This document shows positions 59,590 to 64,000 of a DNA stretch of 64,000 nucleotides, in pieces (positions within the stretch are counted from its first letter, which is position 1; each line of letters opens with the position of its first letter). Both the position numbers and the translations under genes were made by a program. The DNA comes from Heliocybe sulcata (taxonomy: Eukaryota > Basidiomycota > Agaricomycetes > Gloeophyllales > Gloeophyllaceae). The DNA is taken from the NCBI GenBank assembly GCA_004369045.1, contig ML213503.1:62001-126000 (forward strand), in the 5' to 3' direction. Under the pieces are notes generated by a model that was not told where the DNA came from, did no database searches, and saw only the letters and a list, made by a program, of their open reading frames with translations.

Positions 59590-60110
59590 GTCATGTCGCG
59601 ACCTCAACGAAGTCTTCGCTGGAGAACTTGCTGGAGAACTTGCACGAAGTCACACGCGATATTTATCGCCGTGTCGGTCGCATCGACATTTCGCTATTCG
59701 CTTGACTGTGCCAGTCGATGGGACCGTCCAATTCCTCGGACAGCAGTCCAAGCTCCGAACACGATGGACCAATGTACTGGCACCTTCGCGGACTCTCATG
59801 TCATGGACCGCGGACCGGTCAGCGCTCGAAAACTGGCACTGGCAAGCACTATCTCAACATTCGCGAGGTGAGCCCTAGATATGCTGTACGCTATGCATTC
59901 ATAAATCAACAAGCAGAACCAAGTTTTCCCTGGGCTAATTCTCGCAGCCCACCTTACGCTGCCCGTTCCGTTGAACGAACCGCCCATAGCGGCCATAATA
60001 GAAACTCCGGACTCACCGGTGAAAAAGCCTTCCAACATAACACGTGCAGAGCTTCATACCCTGGAAGATGTTCCCGAACTACGATACACGGTACCTGATT
60101 CCGAGGCACT
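59590..60110 (+). other. Possible gene fragment of unknown identity
   Basis: Two exon-like pieces can be joined by a GTGAGC...AAGCAG intron (59869-59924). The first, ending KTGTGKHYLNIRE, has a good donor. The second reads NQVFPGLILAAHLTLPVPLN, then IAAIIETPDSPVKKPSNI and LHTLEDVPELRYTVPDSEAL to a stop near 60113. The composition looks coding, but there is no convincing start and no family I know. Upstream, a perfect 12-base direct duplication (CTGGAGAACTTG) is seen at about 59619-59642. This could be the end of a real small gene or a relic. Confidence 0.3.
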
Positions 60111-60587
60111 CTGGTAGTTGCACTCGCATGCTGCCTTGAGATCTCGGTTACGCCTCCCAGAGTCTCTTTGAAGAAGGAAAGCAAGATACCGGCCGACTCC
60201 TATGATGGTTAATCGGGTCTGCATGCATGCACTGCGCTCGATTCTGGAGACTCACCAACGCCGGTGATATATGAACATGGTTCATCAGGGGAGACCAGAC
60301 TTGGAACACGACTTGGAAAAATTAATCCGATAAGTACGTGCATCCGAGTTGTATTACAAACTTACCTCACCGTTCAGGACTGCCAGCGAGTAAACCAATC
60401 ATAGGAAGGGTATGAATATCGTTTTCTCGGATGGCACATCCATGACATCGGAGTGGGTAATGGCTGACTCCGCTCAACAGCTGCATCCATGGAGCTGTGC
60501 GAGTAGACCGAAAACTGTGCTGCACTGGAATAGCAGACATCAATGAGTGAGCGGTAGTCGTCCACTCTGCTGGACATTGAAGGCGTA

Positions 60588-60598
60588 TAAAGACTGCG
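60588..60598 (+). promoter_or_regulatory. Possible TATA box of the right UbiA gene
   Basis: GGCGTATAAAG lies about 35 bases upstream of the UbiA ATG at 60628. The distance is short for a TATA box with a normal leader, so the transcript would have a very short 5' leader. Confidence 0.3.
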
Positions 60599-60627
60599 TA
60601 ATGCAAACCTTGAAGTCCCCAGCAAAT

Positions 60628-61548
60628 ATGGCTACCTGGAAGACGAGCGGCGCTCTCATTGTCCATGAGTTCAGCATCTTCTTCGCCTTCTCATGGAGGG
60701 ATTGGTCCACCACCCTCGTCCCGGGTTCCATCCTCGCTGTCGCCGCAGCACGAAGCACCACCATACCACTACCGGCCACAATATTCAACTATGTTCGTCT
60801 AGTCATCTGGCTCACTCACTATGTCTATCTCGTCGATCTCTCCAACCAGATAACCGGCGTCGAGGAGGATCGCATCAACAAACCCGACAGACCTATCCCT
60901 TCGGGGAAGGTTACATTGGACGGTGCCAAAGTGAGGTTAGCCGTAGTGGCTTGGGCGTTCGCGATGATGGGGGTTTCCTTCCCCGATATCCTGCACGAGA
61001 CGATTTGCTGGGTCCTGACAGTGGCCTTTCTGAATCTCACGTCTGCTGGGAATCATTGGGTTGGGAAGAATCTTGTAGGGATGACCACTGGAACTTGGGC
61101 ACTCCTCAGAGGTGCATGGAAAATTATGGCACCAATTGCACCGAGCACCGAGCACTATATCCTGGCCATAGCGCTGTGGCTTGGGATGTGCATGCAAATT
61201 CAGGACGTCCGGGATACGAAGGGAGATGCCGCAGTAGGAAGACGAACTCTACCGGTAGCATTCGGGGACAAGGCTAGCAGAAGGTTGATAGCTTTCGGCT
61301 TCACCCCTGCTGCATTCTGCATCCTGAGTGTAGTAGGACTAACCGCTGTCGCTCCGGCTGCACTGGCGATGGTCCACTTATATCTGTGCTATCGCGTCCT
61401 CCAGAAGCATGGCTCCCGCTATGACCACAAAACATATATGGTCAGCAACCAGCAGTTCCTTTCGCATTCTGCGTACTGACGAGAGCAGATCTTCACATAC
61501 CTGTTCTGCGTCGTCGTCGCTTGCCTGGTAGCAAAGCAGCACCAGTAA
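60628..61548 (+). CDS. UbiA-family membrane prenyltransferase or terpene cyclase, right copy
   Basis: UbiA enzymes use Mg-bound diphosphates of isoprenoids. Fungal members include prenyltransferases and UbiA-type terpene cyclases such as Fma-TC and EriG. Two exons (60628-61440, 61489-61548) encode about 290 aa. The start is MATWKTSGALIVHEFSIFFA. The first aspartate-rich motif is NQITGVEEDRINKPDRPIPS (NxxxxxxxD..D form) and the second QIQDVRDTKGDAAVG. Around them lie seven to nine hydrophobic helices (WSTTLVPGSILAVAA, LVIWLTHYVYLVDLSNQ, WVLTVAFLNLTSAG, AALAMVHLYLCYRVL, IFTYLFCVVVACLVA). The frame is whole, in contrast to the inverted copy at 44.5-45.4 kb, with which it shares the intron position and much nucleotide sequence. 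No cytochrome P450 or other tailoring gene is seen beside it. Whether it transfers a prenyl group or cyclises one cannot be told from sequence alone. Confidence 0.9.
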
Positions 61549-61785
61549 CTACAGGCCATCTAGGCGTTCAAGGAGGAATTCAGTCCAACCGATTGCTAAT
61601 GTATGCGCTTCACGTGAGTCGCACCTTGTTGATGCAACTGTCCATGATTCATGTCGGCTAAGTACATGTACGCAGATGTTTCTTCTTCTCGCTGACAGAA
61701 ATACTTCAGTACAGATCCATAAGAGAAATACAGGGCTGTTCGCTCCAGTGTTTATCGACAATCAGAGAAATTGAAAGGTGCAGAG

Positions 61786-61790
61786 TTCGG
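61786..61790. repeat. Target-site duplication TTCGG, left
   Basis: TTCGG directly precedes the TGTTGG start of the left LTR. The same five bases directly follow the right LTR at 63790-63794. This is the length usual for Ty1/Copia integrases. Confidence 0.85.
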
Positions 61791-61818
61791 TGTTGGAAAT
61801 TGCTCAACAATATCCCGA
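61791..61818 (+). repeat. 5' LTR, first 28 bases
   Basis: These bases match positions 1-28 of the 3' LTR exactly. The remaining 161 bases of this LTR resume at 62432. Confidence 0.85.
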
Positions 61819-62431
61819 GTAAACTTGGCGAAGCGGGCCACTGCGTTGCATGGCATTTTACGAGTCCTGAGGCCCAAGTAATATTTTAATTATACAATAT
61901 ATCCTTTGCTTAAATAATTATATAACATGGTGCAGAGATAATGAATCAAACCATCAACTAGACACATAATTAAAATTCTGAGAGCACAGAAACACACATG
62001 AATTCCTGTAAGTCTACTGGGTGCCACCACGGAGAGACCAGAGCCAATCGAAATCCCGACGACGCGACTAGGACCCAAACAAATCACTTCATGTAGTGGG
62101 TTCCCACGGTAAGAACGATCTCCGGCAAAGACGACCGCGTAGAAAATCACAATNNNNNNNNNNNNNNNNNNNNNNNNNNNNNNNNNNNNNNNNNNNNNNN
62201 NNNNNNNNNNNNNNNNNNNNNNNNNNNNNNNNNNNNNNNNNNNNNNNNNNNNNNNNNNNNNNNNNNNNNNNNNNNNNNNNNNNNNNNNTGAAGCGGAACT
62301 TAAATCCTGTAATGAGCACTACGCAAAATAACTCTCACGACTTCTCGGCATTGGCTTCCCACGCTGCTGCTGTTCGGCAACCCGCCCTACTTTTGAGCGT
62401 AAGGACTCCTCCTTCGTTACCTCAGGACTCG
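61819..62431. other. Foreign insert within the 5' LTR, containing the assembly gap
   Basis: This 613-base stretch sits exactly between LTR positions 28 and 29; the two LTR parts add up to 189, as in the intact right LTR. Its left half is AT-rich (61870-61970). I see no duplicated target bases at its edges and no terminal repeats. It may be a small mobile element, or partly an artefact of joining contigs around the gap. Confidence 0.6.
62154..62288. other. Assembly gap of 135 N
   Basis: A run of unresolved bases inside the insert in the 5' LTR. Its true length is unknown. Confidence 0.99.
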
Positions 62432-62592
62432 TAATTGGTTATGGATTTTGTTTAGCCCAGATCAGGAATATTGTGGAATATTCCAGTATTATATTTCAAA
62501 GTAGTATATAAAGTCTGAGGAGAAGCAGTCTCCTCATGGGCTTGTAATCTATGGCCTAACAGCCACTTGTATTAGTCTATCAAAAATCTACA
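62432..62592 (+). repeat. 5' LTR, remaining 161 bases
   Basis: Matches positions 29-189 of the 3' LTR without visible difference. It contains the LTR TATA element (GTATATAAAG, 62505-62514). Confidence 0.88.
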
Positions 62593-62646
62593 CAAGCCCA
62601 TCAGACTACTACAAAGACTTTGCTCTACATCTACTCTGCTTACATA

Positions 62647-63390
62647 ATGTCAGCCAACAACATCAATTCCTTACTCGGGAATGTACCAAAGCTCACGGGA
62701 AGCAATTACCATGATTGGAAATTTGCGATCTCGATGGTACTCCGCCGAGCCGGATGTTGGGGCGTGGTCTCCGGAATCGAGTCGAGACCAGCGACGCGGG
62801 ATGGAGCATGGAGAACAAAGGCGGAAGAAGGTCTCACGGCTATTGGACTGACCATTGAACCCAGTCAGTACCAATATATTCAAGACATGCCCGATGGAGT
62901 CGAGGCATGGAGGGCATTAGCCCGGATTTACGAGAAGAATAGCCGTGCGAATCGCATTGCCTTAAAAAGGCAATTCTACGGATATGTCCATGATCCAAGC
63001 AAGCCGATCCAAGAATACATCAATGGCATAACAACCCTTGCCTCACGGCTCAAAGCAATAGGGGTTAGACTCGAGGACATTGATATCATGGATGTCATTC
63101 TATTCAACCTCAATGACTCGTGGTCAAACATTGCCGCTACGCTGTGCGCGACAACCGACGAGTTGAATGTCGTGTCGGATATCACCGGAGCACTCCTGGA
63201 CGAAGAAGGAAGGCGCATCAGGACCCCGGACACTTCCATAGATATGGCTTTGGCTGCTCGTGGCCCACATGCTCAAGCAAGCTGGAGGTGCTACAAGTGC
63301 AATGAGCGTGGCCATATTGCGAGGAACTGTCCTAGAGGAAAGGAGGAAAAGGTCAATTTTGCGCTGGCAAATGAAGAATTTGGTTTTTGA
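62647..63390 (+). CDS. Copia-type gag polyprotein (UBN2-like, CCHC zinc knuckle)
   Basis: This encodes the nucleocapsid-type protein of the LTR element, about 247 aa, reading MSANNINSLLGNVPKLTGSN at the start. The Copia gag core is recognisable: LTGSNYHDWKFAISMVLRRA, then EAWRALARIYEKNSRANRIA and LKRQFYGYVHDPSKPIQEYI, and a GALLDEEGRR block. It ends with a CCHC knuckle CYKCNERGHIARNC (about 63289-63330) and a basic run. The frame looks whole. The product would package element RNA in the cytoplasm. It starts 55 bases after the 5' LTR, so it is first in the transcript. Confidence 0.88.
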   Translation: MSANNINSLLGNVPKLTGSNYHDWKFAISMVLRRAGCWGVVSGIESRPATRDGAWRTKAEEGLTAIGLTIEPSQYQYIQDMPDGVEAWRALARIYEKNSRANRIALKRQFYGYVHDPSKPIQEYINGITTLASRLKAIGVRLEDIDIMDVILFNLNDSWSNIAATLCATTDELNVVSDITGALLDEEGRRIRTPDTSIDMALAARGPHAQASWRCYKCNERGHIARNCPRGKEEKVNFALANEEFGF

Positions 63391-63600
63391 GTTTGAAGAA
63401 GAAAACCCCGATTTGGAGCAAGACGGTGCGGAGATTGTGTGTCGATCTTGGCGGCAAGTGTTAGTCACTCCGATGTCGCCTGTGCAGTAAGTGTGTGTCG
63501 CTCCGGCTGCAGCACGTCGTCTCAGGCTCTGGGAATTTAGGTTATGGGGGAGTTTGGTATTTTCTTTCTATTACAGATGATATTTTGAGCAATGGGGGAG

Positions 63601-63789
63601 TGTTGGAAATTGCTCAACAATATCCCGATAATTGGTTATGGATTTTGTTTAGCCCAGATCAGGAATATTGTGGAATATTCCAGTATTATATTTCAAAGTA
63701 GTATATAAAGTCTGAGGAGAAGCAGTCTCCTCATGGGCTTGTAATCTATGGCCTAACAGCCACTTGTATTAGTCTATCAAAAATCTACA
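63601..63789 (+). repeat. 3' LTR, 189 bases
   Basis: Begins TGTTGGAAATTGC and ends AAAATCTACA, with TG...CA termini. It is preceded by a short purine run (ATGGGGGAG) suitable as polypurine tract and followed by the target duplicate TTCGG (63790-63794). Confidence 0.9.
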
Positions 63790-64000
63790 TTCGGGACATA
63801 CCTTGGGCTTCGAGGCCGCTGAGATTGTAGTATATGTAGAAGGGGAAGCTGGCTGGGGTTTATTTGGATATGTTTGCGACTCGTACCTGTGGCGTCAACG
63901 CATCTCGTTGGCATCTCGCCAATACTTGTTTCTCCTTCTGACTCAGCGAACGAGTAAGTGTTCCTCCGGCCATACTCTGTGGTCATCTCAGAATCCATAT
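63790..64000 (-). other. Window edge; possible 5' end of a minus-strand gene
   Basis: On the minus strand an ATG at 63998 opens MDSEMTTEYGRRNTYSFAES and continues to a possible donor (GTACGAG, about 63886). It is too short for identification. If real, its downstream exons would lie left of the LTR element, which would then sit in an intron or have cut the gene. Confidence 0.25.

Larger units (their letters stand above)
61791..63789 (+). mobile_element. Young gag-only Ty1/Copia-type LTR element with nested insertion
   Basis: An LTR retrotransposon relative is bounded by 189-base LTRs (TGTTGG...TCTACA) and a 5-base target duplication TTCGG. Its parts are: a 5' LTR interrupted by a foreign insert (61791-61818 plus 62432-62592), a gag gene (62647-63390), a short spacer ending in a purine run just before the right LTR (near 63590-63600), and the 3' LTR (63601-63789). 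No pol domain lies between gag and the right LTR, so the copy is non-autonomous and would depend on a relative elsewhere. The two LTRs are identical by eye over all 189 positions, so the insertion is very young. The gag type (UBN2-like plus zinc knuckle) points to Copia. Confidence 0.88.

Overview
The window reads as nuclear DNA of a mushroom-forming basidiomycete (Agaricomycetes, probably close to the polypores). Almost every gene is cut by many short introns of about 50-60 bases, genes are packed 200-600 bases apart and often share divergent promoters. Lineage-typical families are present: DUF6534 membrane proteins, FunK1 kinases, an F-box protein with a long repeat-like tail, and UbiA-type terpenoid enzymes. 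All exon boundaries here come from reading the sequence by eye.

Left part (1-20.5 kb), housekeeping: the 3' end of a DUF6534 gene; DASH subunit Ask1; the osmostress MAP kinase Hog1; mitochondrial NADH-cytochrome b5 reductase Mcr1; UDP-glucose 4-epimerase; an F-box protein; a predicted ABC-class ATPase (PF09818 type) with a 7-base first exon; a Chs4/Skt5-like SEL1-repeat protein with a C-terminal CaaX box; the mitochondrial endonuclease Nuc1; and, divergent from it, a bacterial-type MscL channel with a C-terminal zinc ribbon. A 21-base phased repeat array lies between mcr1 and the epimerase gene.

Middle (20.5-44 kb): a decayed FunK1 kinase; the deubiquitinase Ubp2; an unrecognised conserved protein; a NOPCHAP1-like chaperone; a remnant resembling DUF6589-type genes; a second, complete DUF6534 gene; exocyst subunit Exo84; a DNMT1-like cytosine methyltransferase; and a secreted S1/P1 nuclease.

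Right part (44-64 kb), more accessory: two closely related UbiA-family genes in inverted orientation about 15 kb apart. The left one carries an in-frame stop and the right one looks whole. Between them lie a DPH4-like J protein, a basidiomycete protein of unknown function running into kinase-like exons that look decayed, an unknown three-helix membrane protein, and the deubiquitinase Ubp9/13 (USP12/46 type). About 3 kb near 57.3-60.6 kb is nearly gene-free. The right edge carries a very young gag-only Ty1/Copia-type LTR element with identical LTRs and a clear 5-base target duplication. Its 5' LTR is split by another insertion that holds an assembly gap.

The genes do not form one pathway. The points most worth following are the UbiA pair, the unknown-domain/kinase stretch at 47-51 kb, the MscL-zinc ribbon protein, the 21-base array, and the nested young LTR element.
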